Source of the DNA: Mesodorylaimus sp. YZB2_4
Taxonomy: Eukaryota > Nematoda > Enoplea > Dorylaimida > Dorylaimidae
NCBI GenBank assembly: GCA_030248295.1
Contig: JASANH010000115.1
Coordinates: 124,001 to 188,000 of the forward strand
Reading direction: 5' to 3'
DNA length: 64,000 nucleotides
This document shows, one piece after another, positions 1 through 13,300 of the stretch. The position numbers were made by a program, and so were the translations under genes. Numbering within the stretch: position 1 is the stretch's first letter; each line of letters starts with the position of its first letter. The notes below the pieces were generated by a model, which worked only from the letters and a program-made list of their open reading frames with translations, was not told the origin of the DNA and made no database searches.

Positions 1-192
1 CTTCAGTGCCGCTCGTTGCAGGATAGCTTGCCTACCGAATTCGGGGTACAGTTCTTTCACTTGTTTCCAATGAGCCATGAAGACGGGCGCACTCGACAGC
101 TTCTTGATCATGACATTGCCAATGGCATCATCCATCTCCACATCGAATCTCCTCCCCTCCTCCATCGGCCACCCCTGCACTTGGCACAAGAC
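1..192 (-). CDS. Exon of an unrecognised gene, partial at the window edge
   Basis: On the minus strand a T-rich acceptor (cttgtttcag) at 193-194 is followed by an open frame that runs to the window edge. It reads as ordinary soluble protein, beginning VLCQVQGWPMEEGRRFDVEM and including DDAIGNVMIKKLSSAPVF and HWKQVKELYPEF. A possible donor (GTAGGC) lies at 34-35, so the exon may be only 36-192. I do not recognise the family. No convincing upstream exon was found in the repeat-rich DNA up to 4.1 kb, so the rest of the gene lies left of the window or in short exons I could not identify. Confidence 0.4.
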
Positions 193-3100
193 CTGAAACA
201 AGGGACTGACATTTGCATGGCATAAACAACAAGGCCTGGTCTTAGTCTATTAGCATAGTGTTTGCCACTAGGTCACGTGATAGCTTGCCGAGATGGGGGA
301 TTCGATTGCACCCTGCTGTCGTACACACAAGGTGACACCTGCCCCAACTGGTCATTGATGCTTGGCGACATTAGCAGACATCACAAATCAGTCGCCCTGG
401 TCAGCCATCGTCTGTAAAGACGGTGCACTGCCTCTGTGTGTTGGGAGATCAAATTTTAACAGGGCACACGCCATGCACGTGCCGTGCCGTGCCGTGCCAG
501 AGCCAGTTCAATTGTACCACAGGCCATCATAACATCTTCTGCTGGTTCTGTAGCAGCTGCCGTCCTTCAGTACAGCACTGCTGTTTTGGGCGAGTGTAAA
601 AAGTTGTTTTCCTACTCATCATCAGACGAGACGCGCCAAGGCTCGGCTGATTCTCTAACACCACTCGGGGTGCCATCTAGACATTCCACCCACGCACGAG
701 CGACAGGAGACTTCCTGCTTATGAGAACTAATCTCTGCCTCCCGCGTGCCCTCATGAGCTTGACCGACCTTGAATATCAGCCAGGAGACCTGAGTGCGAC
801 AATGTCAGACAGCAACATAGCTCGTGCATGTGAATGTCTCGTAGGCCACAGCAGCGGGGGTGTACCAACTGTAGGATGAAATGGCTGAATCATGTTGCTA
901 TCACTCCCCTTGTCCATCTTCATGTTACCAAATCATCAAATGCTTGCAACACACTGCCTGGCAAAAAACATGCACCTCCTTGATAAACCAGGTAAGCGCG
1001 AAGGCTTGAGAAGTCATAGAGGCGTATCGCATGGCTGGTGCGCTTTTGTTTGCTACGTAGGGAAGGCGCACTGTAGGGTGAAGGGACACATGACACTCGC
1101 CTGTCATTGATTACCTGGCGTGAGAGCCAGACGCCACCCTTCAGGCCACCAGTCCCCGTGTCCGCTTATCAGCTGAGCTCTGATCTGGGACGACAGTGGC
1201 TGCCACTCTGGTTAAAAGCCTGGTAGGTAAACCTATCACAACTTCTCCGGGATGAACTCCTGTTACAGAGGTGTTTATCAAACTCGGTCTTACAGAGCTG
1301 TGATCTGGGTCTGAAATAGAGCCAATGGCAGTGGCTGTCACTCTGACTAGGGCCCTGGTACGTACAGGTTTCAGGGTAAAGGAAAACCAATCACAGCTTT
1401 CCCAGGCGCACACCTGTTGCAGAGTCAGTCTCCACCACACACAGTACATGACCTGCCTCTGCGACCACTCTCTGCGTGGCAGCCCAGCCTACAGCAAATG
1501 TGACCATCACCATGTGCCTTAGTCACTCAGTCTCATCCATGTGCACCTATGTACATCAGGTAGGCAGACCCCCACCCACCAGGCCACGAGTCTGATGCTC
1601 CCTTATCAGCTGAGCACTATCTGGGTCTACTAGCTGCTACTCTGCCTAGGACCCTGGTAGGTACAGGAAAACCTATCATAGCTTCCCGGGATAAAAACTT
1701 GTTACAGAGTGTCTACATCAGTTCCCAGTGTCACCACTCTGTGCCTGACAGTGCAGCCTGCAGTCAATGCGACCACCACCATGAGTCTCAGTCAAAGGAC
1801 TCATCCACACCCATGTGCGCCCACATCAGGTGCGCTTGTGGGGGGCACAAGCAGACAGACCGCGCACGGGGCACAGAGCCAGGCGCCCAGCCACCAGGCC
1901 CCAAGCCCGGCCCCCCTGGGGCCAGCCGCAACGCGCCCCGCCGCAAAACCCGCCCGAAACACCAACCCCCCCCCCCCCCCCCCCCACCCACCCCCACCAT
2001 GAGTCTCAGTCAAAGGACTCATCCACACCCATGCGCGCCCACATCAGGTACGCGCTTGAGGGGTGCACTTGCCTGCATACAGTATCCCATCTGAGCACGC
2101 TTACTCACCACACAGCTGACGAAGACAGCAGTCAGGGCGCTCGTGATCATTGTTTCAATGGGACCATTCGCCAATGTTCACCCGCCTGCTTCACATGGCG
2201 TTTATATAGTGGCAGGGACGAGTCGTAGGCGCGATTGGATAGGGACTCGGCATGTCGTTTCTTCAATCAACACGGACCACCCGTGATCATTAGCATTCGT
2301 CATATACATAGCTTTTAAATTGATGAAGCACCCCGACCAAACGAACATTCCAACACCGATTTAATTAGGCTCTTCATTCGATTCATTCACCCAAACGCAG
2401 CGGGACACCCGACGTGTGGGCGGACCTCTCTCGATCGGACGAGACGTGCCCGAGGTTAGATACTCTCTCAATCATGCCATCCCCCCGCGACTCTTACGCA
2501 CACATCCAAATTTGGTAAACTTCCGTCATCAACCTCGTCTTGCGCATGCATGCCCAATGAGTAACAGCATAGTCCGTGCGGGTGGCAAAATCTGACATTT
2601 GCATGCGATCACAAGTGAACACGCATCAGTCATTCGCAGACCTCACTGCCTAATCTTTGCTGTTTATCAATAACTAATACCCAACCTCGGGTTTCTGGTG
2701 TTTTTCTGTTAGCCGTGCCCACATTGATCTTCTTTTCTGTGCCTTCAGTTGATTGATGGCACTCTAAAGTTGAAATCATGATCTGCTGTGCTGATTTGAT
2801 ACTATCCCAGATTCTCACCATGGAGTCACCCTGAAGAAGAAAAAGACTACTAATGAAAATCACGGCTAACGGAAGAATACAAGTGCAATAAGCAGCATCA
2901 CATGATGAATGACTTTGCTTCTCCAAGAGATTTAAATACAATTTCGCTGATAAATCAATCATTCACATCGAGCAAACATCATCTATCAACACTTCACTAC
3001 AAGAGTACATGAGCTGGTCCCTTCCAAACGAAAGGAAGAAACACCTGCTTGGTCACTGGCACTGCACTGAAGATGCCCCTGTGGCGGCAGGCGTTGGTTG

Positions 3101-4120
3101 CTTGTCACACACGTCAAAACTGACCGCCATGCATCCGATTTCATTGTAGTAAAGTAGCCATGGTAGGTAGTCGTGCCTAAAATGAAAGTGGTGGGTGCGA
3201 CCTCAGGGTAGTGCATAGTGCAAGTACACGAGAGACCTCTGGTGTCGAGCTGATCACGCGAATATACTTCCCTGATCGTGAGTGACAGAGTACTCACTCT
3301 ACGCTGATAACGTGCCTTTCTGATGACAGCGTGGGCAAAGGGCTCAGTTAACAGAGCTAATGACTTTGCTACGGCACGGCTAACGTAAAAACACAGATGC
3401 AGCTGCTGACATATGCATGCAATCAAAAGTGAACACTCATCAGTCATTTTCAGACCTTGCCCAGACATTGCTGCTTATTAATAACTAATTAGCCAGCCTC
3501 GGGTTTCTGGTGTTTTTCTGTTAGCCGTGACAACATTGTCGCGGCAGCTGCGCCAAGGTTTTTCCCTTAGCCGTCTTCACATTGTAGCTGCAGCTGCGCC
3601 TATGTTTTTCCCTTAGCCGTGCCTTCACACGCATAGTCTGCAGCTGTGCCAACCATAGATCAAGTTCTCTGAATCAAGTATCAAAATCAACGTGCTCACT
3701 GCACGGCTAACATAAAATCAGCGAGCACAGTGGGAACCTTGAAGATCGTTCCTGCATCAGACCATCTTGATGATGACAGTCCATGCAGGCCTCATGGGGT
3801 CCCACAATGACTTATGCCTGTACCAGTCTAATTACCTGCCACATCATTACACATCTGAAACCATCATTAGTGCAACAACGCAGCTAATCTAGGTGAGTAT
3901 GCTATGGCACTCAATTATCTCACCTCCCCCTGGCTTGTCTACCATATTTTAAATATTCCTACCAATTCTTCTTATGGCAAAGTGATCCTACAGAGGGGAG
4001 TGGATTCCAGAGTTTCTGTAGTGGCCAGGCCTTTTCTTCACCATGACTAATCGTGAAGCTGGTAATTTTTTTTGGCGGGAAAATTCAAATAATTGCAGCC
4101 TTCAAAGTCCTTGATATGAC
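193..4120. other. Intergenic, repeat-rich; no gene recognised
   Basis: No conserved coding exon could be identified. Short open frames occur but lack paired splice sites and a recognisable product; one minus-strand example is near 2730-2830, with an acceptor-like ttcttcttcag but no matching donor. Contents: a short (gccgt)n run near 480-500, imperfect repeats at 1130-2060, a poly-C tract at about 1967-1986, and many copies of a GTTAGCCGTGC motif from 2.7 kb on. Confidence 0.6.
1130..2060. repeat. Imperfect tandem repeats with an internal direct repeat
   Basis: A unit containing 'cgcttatcagctgagct...', 'gcctggtaggta' and 'cctatcac..ctt.ccggga.' recurs at about 1150-1280, 1280-1410 (partial) and 1570-1710. 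A nearly exact copy of a stretch of about 56 bp (atgagtctcagtcaaaggac onward) lies at 1775-1830 and again at 1993-2048. Between these two copies is GC-rich DNA ending in a long poly-C tract. Confidence 0.6.
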
Positions 4121-4575
4121 TTACTTGTGCCAGGTGTCTTTCCTGTATTGGACATACCAATTCCTGAACGTCTGATATTGCTGGTCATCCAAGGCCCAAT
4201 TGTTATCTTGCCTTTTCTTCTCCAACTCCGAGTCAATGGCGGCTTCGATCTCCGCTTCTTTCTGCTTTTTATTCTGACTTTGGTCATCGGTCGCGTTGTA
4301 GGATAGGATGAACTTGGACATGACAGTGCCCTAAAACCAAGTTCTTCTGTTAGCCGTGCTTCGATTTTCTGGCGCTAGAAAGTGTTTGGTGGACTCTCAA
4401 TCGGCCACTGATTTCATGATTGCAGGACTTAATGAAATCCGAGTACTTTATCGCTGCCTAACACCGCTAAGCAAACTTCTGGCAATTGCCGCACGGCTAA
4501 CAAAAATGATTGGGTTAGCCGGTGATGGGGGAGTTATTGGGTTAGCCGTGCGTAACCAGCGCACGGCTAACCCAA
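2700..4575. repeat. Cluster of a short motif GTTAGCCGTGC in both orientations
   Basis: The string GTTAGCCGTGC, or its complement GCACGGCTAAC, with one or two changes, appears about a dozen times: near 2709, 2862, 3375, 3522, 3571, 3613, 3703, 4349, 4491, 4515, 4538 and 4561. Several sit next to 'gtttctggtgtttttct'. The last five fall in the third intron of the GM2-activator-like gene. Two degenerate copies occur far away near 42755 and 42866. Confidence 0.6.
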
Positions 4576-5844
4576 TAAATGGAAGACTCCACGACCCTCC
4601 ACTTTCACTTACATAACCCAACTGCTGCAAATTCTTCACGGCATCCTTGTGATTGCTGGCTTGACCAGTTTGAAGAATGTCCAATTGGCAATCGTGGTCC
4701 TTGTCCAGGTCAGAAAAGTCATTGAAACAGAATTCTCGTTTCAGAGTATAAGTGCCCGCTTTTTGAGGACAATCAAGGTCCTTGAATTGGCTAACTATTT
4801 CACTCTTGCTCGTGCCTTTGTCAATTTCTTCCAAGTTCTGACAAATGTCACAGTAGTAGCTGAAAAGGAAAGTGCACCTCCGCAACTCATTATCTGGGCG
4901 AGAAAAGTGCTGAGCATTGTTGGTGGGGCCAGTTTTTAATGCATTACAATCTGACATTTGACAATGCAACAGGGCATGTGACTCATGTTTTGGGATCTCC
5001 ATCAACAGGTGGCATCTACAGCACAGCTGTTTGGTCGTCAACACCGCTGCACTGATGATAGTGCATGCACTTTTGCACTATCAGCAGTGCTGCAGTATTG
5101 TCATTTCACACGCACTGCATACTCTCCATCTGTACCCCTTTGCATGTGTAATAAAAAACAGTGGCAGAAGCCTTTTCTTCAGTCCACCCTGTCAAGACGG
5201 TGGAGGTTAGCGCATTGTACATAAACCACAGCGTCACAGTTCTTCAGTGTCTGTACTGATAAGCCACACTACCATTCCCGACCAGCCTACTCACCAGTTA
5301 TTGCCAAATCCACCACAGCCATTAGCCGATGCATTCTGGCATGGCAGATTGCTAAATTGAGGCAGATTGAACCAGCTATATTCGACTTTGGCCAAAAAGC
5401 TTTTGGGCACATCAGCCTGCTCTACGTCCACTTTCATGGAGATCGAGAAACAGCCAGGCAGCTTCACAGGATTTGGTGTAATCACTACACTACTCAGGTC
5501 TATATTCACCAGCTTCTTGGAAGAGGGCTTTGCTGAAAAGAGAGGATAAGACATGAAGCTGCTTCTGGCTTCGGCAGCCCCTTCCTGTGTCCTGAGCACA
5601 CATGCCCACCTGCTCAATCCGTCCCTGCAGTACCTCCGCCCACCAACCCTATCTCAGTCCTCCCTCACTTACTACAATCATTGGCCTTTCCAGGAATGAG
5701 CCAGAATGGTTTGCAATCAGTAACAGTGACTGTGGTCTCGGACTGGTCTCGACAATGGGGCAGTCGGGGGTCGCACGCAGCTGCAGCCTGACTCGAGCAA
5801 GCATGGCAGAGAATGAGCAAGGCCACGAGCATGACATTGACCAT
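4121..5844 (-). CDS. GM2 ganglioside activator-like secreted lipid-binding protein (ML-domain type)
   Basis: Four exons on the minus strand: 5673-5844, 5295-5532, 4613-4859 and 4121-4330. Splice phases are consistent and give 288 residues. The start ATG opens a classical signal peptide (MVNVMLVALLILCHAC). The body follows the layout of GM2 activator: a W..PG..NDC strand, then VVITPNPVKLPG, a cysteine-bearing loop, YYCDICQNL, then CPQKAGTYTLKREF. In vertebrates GM2A lifts gangliosides from lysosomal membranes and presents them to hexosaminidase A; the ligand here is unknown. The C-terminus is odd: after the last beta strand (SKFILSYNATDD) comes a charged, probably helical tail of about 50 residues. 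The stop overlaps a GTAAGT-like donor, so a few more residues from a further exon near 4.0 kb are possible. Family assignment is by motif and spacing, not by database search. Confidence 0.75.
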
Positions 5845-7341
5845 GTCCAGACCAAATCAGATTACACAAGTGCTATAAAAGGAGTCGAGTACAGTGCGGC
5901 CTACAAGAATTCCAAATTTGTGTACAGATGACGCAAACGAGTTTCTCCTTTTCACACACAACACAGACTAGACATTCGCCGATGACAGCGGGGCCTACCT
6001 ACCTACTTTGTTAAACTCGCAACCCCGTCGTCCTCTGACGCCACCCAGTCCTACAACACGTACATACGGCTGCAGTGAATGCAAATTACGCCACTTGACC
6101 CACAAATCGAAACAACTCCACCACACGAGCACACTGCAATGACGACTGGTCATTTTTTCACTGCACTGCGCCATTTGTCATGTGCCACAGTGATTAACCT
6201 GAACACCCATCAATCACAGCACACATGGCCTTCATTAACGTGATATGTCACTTAGAATTGGGATAAACAGTGGGGAACAATTGTCAAAAACTGACGCCCT
6301 CAGTGGGAATCGAACCCTCGATACTAGGATCAGTTCTATGCTCTAGTCGCTACATCACAGTCAGCCTATAATTTGAAGCGTGATCACGTGACGTGCTTGG
6401 TCAACGTGATATGTCACTTAAAATTGGGGGAAAAAGCGAGAAACAATTGTCAAAAACTGACGCCCTGAGTAGGAATCGAACCCTCGGCACAGGGATCAGT
6501 TGTATGCTCCAAGTGTTGCACGCGATTAATTTAAATGTGCTGCTGCTTCAGGTTCTGTCCGCGATTAATTTAAAAGATTTCCCGCCAAAAATTTTTGCTA
6601 GCAAAATGCTTTTCTCAGGTAAATGTCGTTGAATGAGAGAAGTGGTCGAGTGGCTCCATGATGGCAGGCGTCCATACCAGCTGAATTTGCTGCGCTGTCT
6701 CACCCAAGCGGACTGTCATTTTCAGTCATGAAGATATTTCAAAATGACCTCAGGCGAAGGATAAGAGGCCTCAGCGACAAACTCTCACAGCTGGCACAAG
6801 CGGGTTCGATCCCCAGTCAGGCCTAATCTTTTGGATTAGATCTAGGTCTTGATTTTGCTTCAGATTATTTGGTAATGCAAAACAGTATATATTGCATGAT
6901 GTAAAATGCAACATCGATCCTTATTTAGGCAAGCCAGCCGTCGTTTCTGACAGCATCAAAGCCAGGGTCAGCATAATAGCTTCTACTGTTCCATGGCAGC
7001 TTACGCAATCTTTAAACCTGAAAAATTTGTATGTTTTTGATTTTTAAACTTCCATTTTTTCCCAGAAGCTCTCTCCAAAAACTGAATTTCTACTCTGTTC
7101 GAATCCCCAACTGCCACAACGGTTTCTATTTCCCGCGGAATTTTTAAAATTGCTATAAGCAGTTTACCTGCACATCACAAATCGTTTGTGCGCTGCTAGT
7201 CACCGAAATTTTTTTCCTTTTCTAGATAAATCGAGAATTTGATTTCTGCTTATTCCTTCGAGAATATTCTTCTGGAACTTTTTTGTTCAAAAAAAGTGAT
7301 CTAGCTTGCCTAAACGTCTCATCCAGCAATTCATTTAAAAA
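5845..7341. other. Intergenic between divergent GM2A-like and CCT2 genes
   Basis: The first 450 bases upstream of the GM2A-like start hold no recognisable gene. From 6236 a tRNA-derived insertion pair occupies the middle. The last 500 bases before the CCT2 start are AT-rich and likely hold its promoter and 5' untranslated region. No TATA box can be assigned with confidence. Confidence 0.5.
6236..6530 (-). repeat. Two tandem copies of a tRNA-derived insertion
   Basis: The stretch beginning 'aacgtgatatgtcacttaga' at about 6238 repeats near 6403. Each copy carries 'caattgtcaaaaactgacgc' followed by 'gaatcgaaccctcg', the complement of a pol III B box (GGTTCGATTC). A third B box on the plus strand, 'gcgggttcgatcccc', lies near 6800-6816. 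Acceptor-stem pairing is absent, so these are SINE-like rather than functional tRNA genes. Confidence 0.6.
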
Positions 7342-10300
7342 ATGGCGGTAAGTTCAAGATTTTAAAAAATTTAAGATTCTCCTCTCTTTTGCAATAAAAC
7401 TTTGGACCTTTTCGTAAAAGTACATATTTCTGACAACCAAAATTATGTGAGGGTGCAATTTTATCCGACTTTGTTTCATTTTCTAGTTCTTTTTGAACCC
7501 GGTCCAAGTACTGAAACAAGATGCCGAAGAAGAACGTGGCGAATTCGCTCGATTGTCCTCGTTCGTCGGGGCTATAGCCATCGGTGATTTGGTGAAAACT
7601 ACGCTCGGTCCGAAAGGAATGGATAAGATTTTGCTTTCGAGCGGTCCCGGCGGAACTGGAGAAAGTGTTCAAGTAACTAACGACGGTGCAACCATCTTAA
7701 AATCCGTCGGTGTCGATAATCCAGCCGCCAAAGTCCTGATTGGTGAGTCATAATTTTCGAAAAGACTCAAGTTTTTCTCATATCGATCACAACTCGTTAA
7801 ATAAAAAACCGTTTTATAGAAATCTCTTTGGTCCAGGATAGTGAAGTTGGTGATGGAACCACTTCGGTGGCAGTATTAGCGTCTGAATTACTTAAGGTAG
7901 CCCATATTTTTTCATTTTTTTGATTTTTATTCCTCCATCTTTTCAGGAAGCCGAGAAGCTCGTGGCCATGCGCATGCATCCACAAACAATTATTAGCGGA
8001 TATCGTCAAGCTTGCGAAGTTGCAAAACAAGCCATCACGGCTGCTGCTCGACCCACGCCGTAAATTTTTCTAATTTTTTAAATTTTTTCGTCAAATCAGT
8101 CCGATTTTTAGACTCGATCCGGCTGGAATGTACGCCGAATTGACCAACATCGCTCGAACCACGTTGAGTTCGAAAATTCTGGCTCAACACAAAGAACATT
8201 TTTCGAAGTTGGCCGTCGATGCCGTTGTGCGCTTGAAGGTAAAAACCATATTTTTATTGATTTCTAATTAACTTTCAAAAGTTCGACCAGCGTCCGAAAC
8301 CTTGCCCTTGGCCAGAGGGGGTCCGGGAAGCAAAGAGCAAATTTTTTACCAATGCGTTATAAACTTGTTTAATTAATAAGGTTCAAGCACGGCACAGAAG
8401 ATGATTTTTTCAAACCCCAGGCAAATATTGAATTTCCTAGTTTGAAACCTCGAAATGCAACCTTTATTTAAAGTTTTCCCTGGAAGATTATTTTTTCCCC
8501 TGATTTTTCCATGTTTTCTTGACAAAAATCAAAATTATTCTCTGAATTTTCACAACTTGAAACCTGGAATGCAGTTTTTTAGTTTTATGCTGATTTTGGC
8601 TAAAAGATTCTCATTTTCCCTGATTTTCGCAGGTTTTTTGAAACTGTTTTTAAGGTTTTAAAACCAGAACCACCCCTGCTCAGCCTGAGCCCTGTGATCG
8701 CACTGCATTCCGTTGCTTGCACACACGGTTTGGAGGCAGCAATATCCAATCGACAGAGAAGGTCTCACGTTGGTTGCAGCATCCCTGTTATCTTGCAGGA
8801 GCACAAGCTTTAAGTCTGACAGTCTGGCCGGCACTGGAGTTCAGTCCTCTGTGATAATGTTATGGCAGCTCCTTGAGTATAGCTCCAAAACTCGATGAGA
8901 AGCGTTTCGCGCAAACCTTCAACCATGGCCATATACTTCAGTATTCTAAGGCTCCCTGAACGCCTATAAAGCCGGTTCAGCATGCTCTAACGGGTCGGCC
9001 ATCTTGCTGAAATTCAAAAAATGGGCTCTTCGCTTCATTCCCCAAATTGGGCGATACAGTTTAAATTTGGCGCACTTGTTGTGATGCTCAGGTACACAGG
9101 GTTGTTCGACTTGCGAAATAGATTTAAAGTAGCAACTGGCGGTTATTGTCGCCCGCAGCATGAGCTAACGTAGACCCGCACACAATAGGGAGAGGAGGCG
9201 GAGAGGTTGAGAGCCGGATTTCAAAGCTGAGTGATGCAGGTTCGACTCTACGCAGGAGTAAAAGTTTTGAAGCTTTCCTGCCTCTGCAAAGTTACCCTGA
9301 CATTTTACTTTTTCTGGCATCGCACAAAATCTGCGAAAAAAGCGCTTTGACTCATGCTGTAAACTAGCTATCATACATTTTCGTCAGTGTGATGTCGCAT
9401 CCATAATCACACTGAGGCTGACGCGCACTGAGAAAGGCAATGTTCGAAGAAAGCAAAACAGCGGTTGAGGTTAGACCCACAGTTATTCAACATGCTACAA
9501 GAAATTTATTGGTAGATTTTGACAAAAGGCACTGTTTGATCGGCAAGAAAATATTTGCGGACATAGTATGTTCGTGTTCGTGTTTAGTTGCGCTTACTGC
9601 CTTTGCATTCACAACTTAGCTTAAGAAACTTCGTAACCAAGCAGGGCAACTACTCAACCATTTCCGCTTCCCCTCTTCAATCTTTCTTGTTCCACGTGTT
9701 TTCTGCCTCGCGCCAGCGCGCACTTTATTGCAATGCTAGCGGATAAATACCTGTGAGGCGCCAAATTCAAACTGATTTGCCCATTTTTGGGAATCAAGCG
9801 AAATGTCGACGTCACTTCCTTGATTGTGCTCAAAAGTGCTTTGCAATTACTGTTTTTGCGATATAATTTCAAATAGAGGCCTCGGAAGCCCATTTTTTTG
9901 AATTTCAGCGTGATGGTCGACCCGTGCGTCAGGGAGCCTTAGAATACTCAAGTATGTAGCCATGCCTTCAACTGCGCCCAACCAAGTTTACCTGCCCACT
10001 GTCATAAGGTTCTTGTACCTGAGCATCAGTGCGCGCGGCAAATTTAAAAATAATTGACTATAAGGGAGCTGACTCCTATAAAGTTACTGAGCAGCCTCTG
10101 TTCGCTGATTTTTCTGCACTTCGAGAATGTGACTCGTACTTTACAGATTGACGCTGTATACTTGCACCCTTGGTCCAGAGGCGCGGCTGGGTCAGAATTG
10201 CGGTGCGGCTCACCAACTTGTGGCTCATCGAGGATGGGGGGGGGGGTCGGCATTTCCTGGGCTTCCCATACGGGGGTCACTAATTTTTTGCTTGTCTAGA

Positions 10301-13300
10301 GGGGGGCAGACCCGCTTTTCAAAGTTTTAACATTACAAAATTGACAATTTGTCTAGCCTAGAGGGGAGTCACGGGGGCTACACCCCCCAGTTTTGGATGC
10401 CATTCACATTCAGGAAACCATTCACCGCGGTGTCTCAATGTATGATTTACATGGTGGGACCAGCACGAGGCACTAATGGCCCGACACTGCAAAGCAGATT
10501 AGTATGGTATGGCCTAAGAAAAAGCTAAGAAACCTGGAAACAGTGTGCTTTAGTAAGGAAAACAGGCTCATAGGCAAAAAAACAACTCCGCAATAAATCC
10601 TAATCCCCTAAAAGTGATCCCGACCTATCTCTTCTGAGTTTGATACGTTCAGGTGCTCACGTTTGTTCTCTTGAGCATAATGATGAAATGGTTGGGGAAA
10701 AGGGTATGGCTGTCAGTGAGGAAATACTGTATACACCTCAAACTCATCAAAACCTCCTCAAATTCCGGTCTTTCAAGGTGCTGGGAACCATGTCAAAATA
10801 AAAGAGGCAAACCCCCAGCGATGTTTTCACCTGTATGCGAGGAGGGTTGGTTTTATTGCTTTTTCTCTCCTCTAAAAGATAAACTACGTTCGAAATCTAG
10901 TTTTGCTTGTGCTCGGAAATTACACGCCTTAGAAAACGAGCATAACCAAAAAAGATGCTGGAAATTTCGTTTCTGCATTATCTCGTGCCAGTGCACATTG
11001 ACTGTATAACGTACGCATATTTTCTAAATCTACACACCAAGGGGCATCAATGGTGAAATTATCGCTGGGGTTTGTTTCTCCTTTTTTTTGATCTTTAAGC
11101 CCGTGTTTGTGTGAGAAAACTTAAATTTTGACTTTTGGCGGAAATATTCCACCAGCGGTTGGACCTAGGAAAATTTCTACTAAAGCATTCGATAGCTCAT
11201 CATCTTGCGATCATTTTAATATATTCTGTATCATTCCAGGACCAAGGGTGGGGAGATATGGCCGATATGGTCCAAGCAGCACGTTTTTACGTGTTTTTCC
11301 ATGGGGACGAGTAAAAAACATTTTTGACTTATGCGTCACCGCACACTTCTGGGGCTCATACTGTACTAGTAACAAGGAATGCTACTAGACTGTCCAGAGT
11401 TACAACAAGGGTCAAAATGAAGCTTGTGACTGAGAAACCATGCAGGAATTTGTTGGCCGGATGAGGTTCTGGTCAAGAATGGCAAATGGTCAAAGTGATC
11501 AATTTTGAATTTTTTGGGTTATTTTAATATATTTTCAAGCAGGTTGCTTGAATCGCGTGTTGCGGCCTGACATACAAGTTTGTGCATAGATTTTAGGCAG
11601 CCTGTGTGAAAATATCTTGAAATAATCTAAAAAATTAAAAATTGATCACTCACTTTGACTATTTGCCATTCTTGACCAGAAACTCATCCGTTTTCCCTAC
11701 TCAGAAACTTAATTGCGACACTTGTTTGTAAAATCATGGTTTCAAAATTTTCACCTGTCAAGTTTTCTTCCATTTTGTCCGATTCTCAAAGGCTGGTTGA
11801 TTTTTTCAGGGCAGCGGTAATTTAGATGCGATTCAAATAATTAAAAAATTGGGCGGAAGTATGACCGATTCATTTTTGGATACCGGATTTCTTTTGGAAA
11901 AACTCCCCGGCTTATATCAACCGAAACGAATTGAAAATGCTCGAATTCTAATCGCTAATACGCCCATGGATACTGATAAGATTAAAGTAAGTTTTTTTTA
12001 ACTTTTTTAGATTTTTCAGTTTTTTCGCGATTTGTTTTTCAGGTTTTCGGTTCACGTGTCAAAGTGGATTCGGTTGCTCGCGTTGCCGAATTAGAATTGG
12101 CGGAAAAAGAAAAAATGCGCGATAAAGTAAATAAAATTTTATCGCACAATATCAACGTATTTATTAATCGTCAACTGATCTATAATTATCCTGAACAATT
12201 ATTCGCCGACGCCAATGTCATGGCTATCGAACACGCCGATTTCGAGGGTATCGAACGTTTGGCTTTAGTTTTGGGTAAGTCAAAACTAGCGTTCGGGTCG
12301 TGGCCTAGCGGGTTAAGGCGTCTGTAGCTGACTCTGGCAGTCGAGGGTTCGACTCCCACTCAGGGTTAAACCTTTTGCCATACCTTTCGCTCACACTCGG
12401 GTCGTGGCCTAGCGGGTTAAGGCGTCTCTCACACTTACAGGGGAGGGTTCGACTCCCACTCAGGGTTAAACCTTTTGTCACACCTTTCGCTCACACTCGG
12501 GTCGTGGCCTAGCGGGTTAAGGCGTCTGTAGCTCACTCTGGCAGGCGAGGGTTCGACTCCCGCCTGGATAAAAAATTATGACGAGATGTGTGTTTCTTAG
12601 CCTTCGAGTGCGCTAGTGATCGTCTTTGAATAAAATATGAAATGACATAACGCTAAATTCTTTTTGTAGGCGGTGAAATCGTTTCGACTTTTGATCATGC
12701 TCAGAATGTGAAATTGGGCAAATGCGATCTGATCGAAGAAGTTATGATCGGCGAGGATCGTTTGTTACGTTTTTCGGGCGTTCCACGCGGCGAAGCGTGC
12801 ACGATCGTTCTTCGAGGCGCGACTCAACAAATTTTAGACGAAGCCGAACGTTCGTTGCACGATGCACTTTGCGTATTAACCACGCATTCGAAAGAGGCGA
12901 AATCTTTGTTCGGAGGAGGTGAGTTGATGGATTTGATAGCTAGAGAATGGACAGTGGGTTTCCGCGTATCACGCCAGCCAGCCAAGTGCGCAGGTACGGG
13001 GGGCGAGGGTTCGATTCCCAGTCGGGGCAATCATTTAGTTTCGTGTGCAAACCGCGTTTGGTCATGTCATGTGGTGAAACATGAACATAAAGGGAAAGAA
13101 TTTGAAAGGGGCGCCCGCGGTGGTGCATCGGTTCGGCATTTGTCTCCCCATATTGCTTGGGAGCGAGTGGCTTGGGGTTCGATTGCCAGTGAGGGAGGTT
13201 GGTTTGCGAACCATTAACCCTCGCTGACCGTGGGTGACCAGGCCAGGATGCCCTCAGTGAAGCCACACGAATCGTCAGGTTAAAAATTTGAATTGGCGCG

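Noticed and set aside
1699-2228. Overlapping plus-strand frames rich in Pro, His and Arg
   Set aside because: They run through a direct repeat and a poly-C tract and differ between repeat copies; no protein constraint is visible.
12288-12590. Cluster of three functional tRNA genes
   Set aside because: A and B boxes are present, but the acceptor ends do not pair and the T stem has a mismatch; the conserved non-tRNA tail indicates SINEs.
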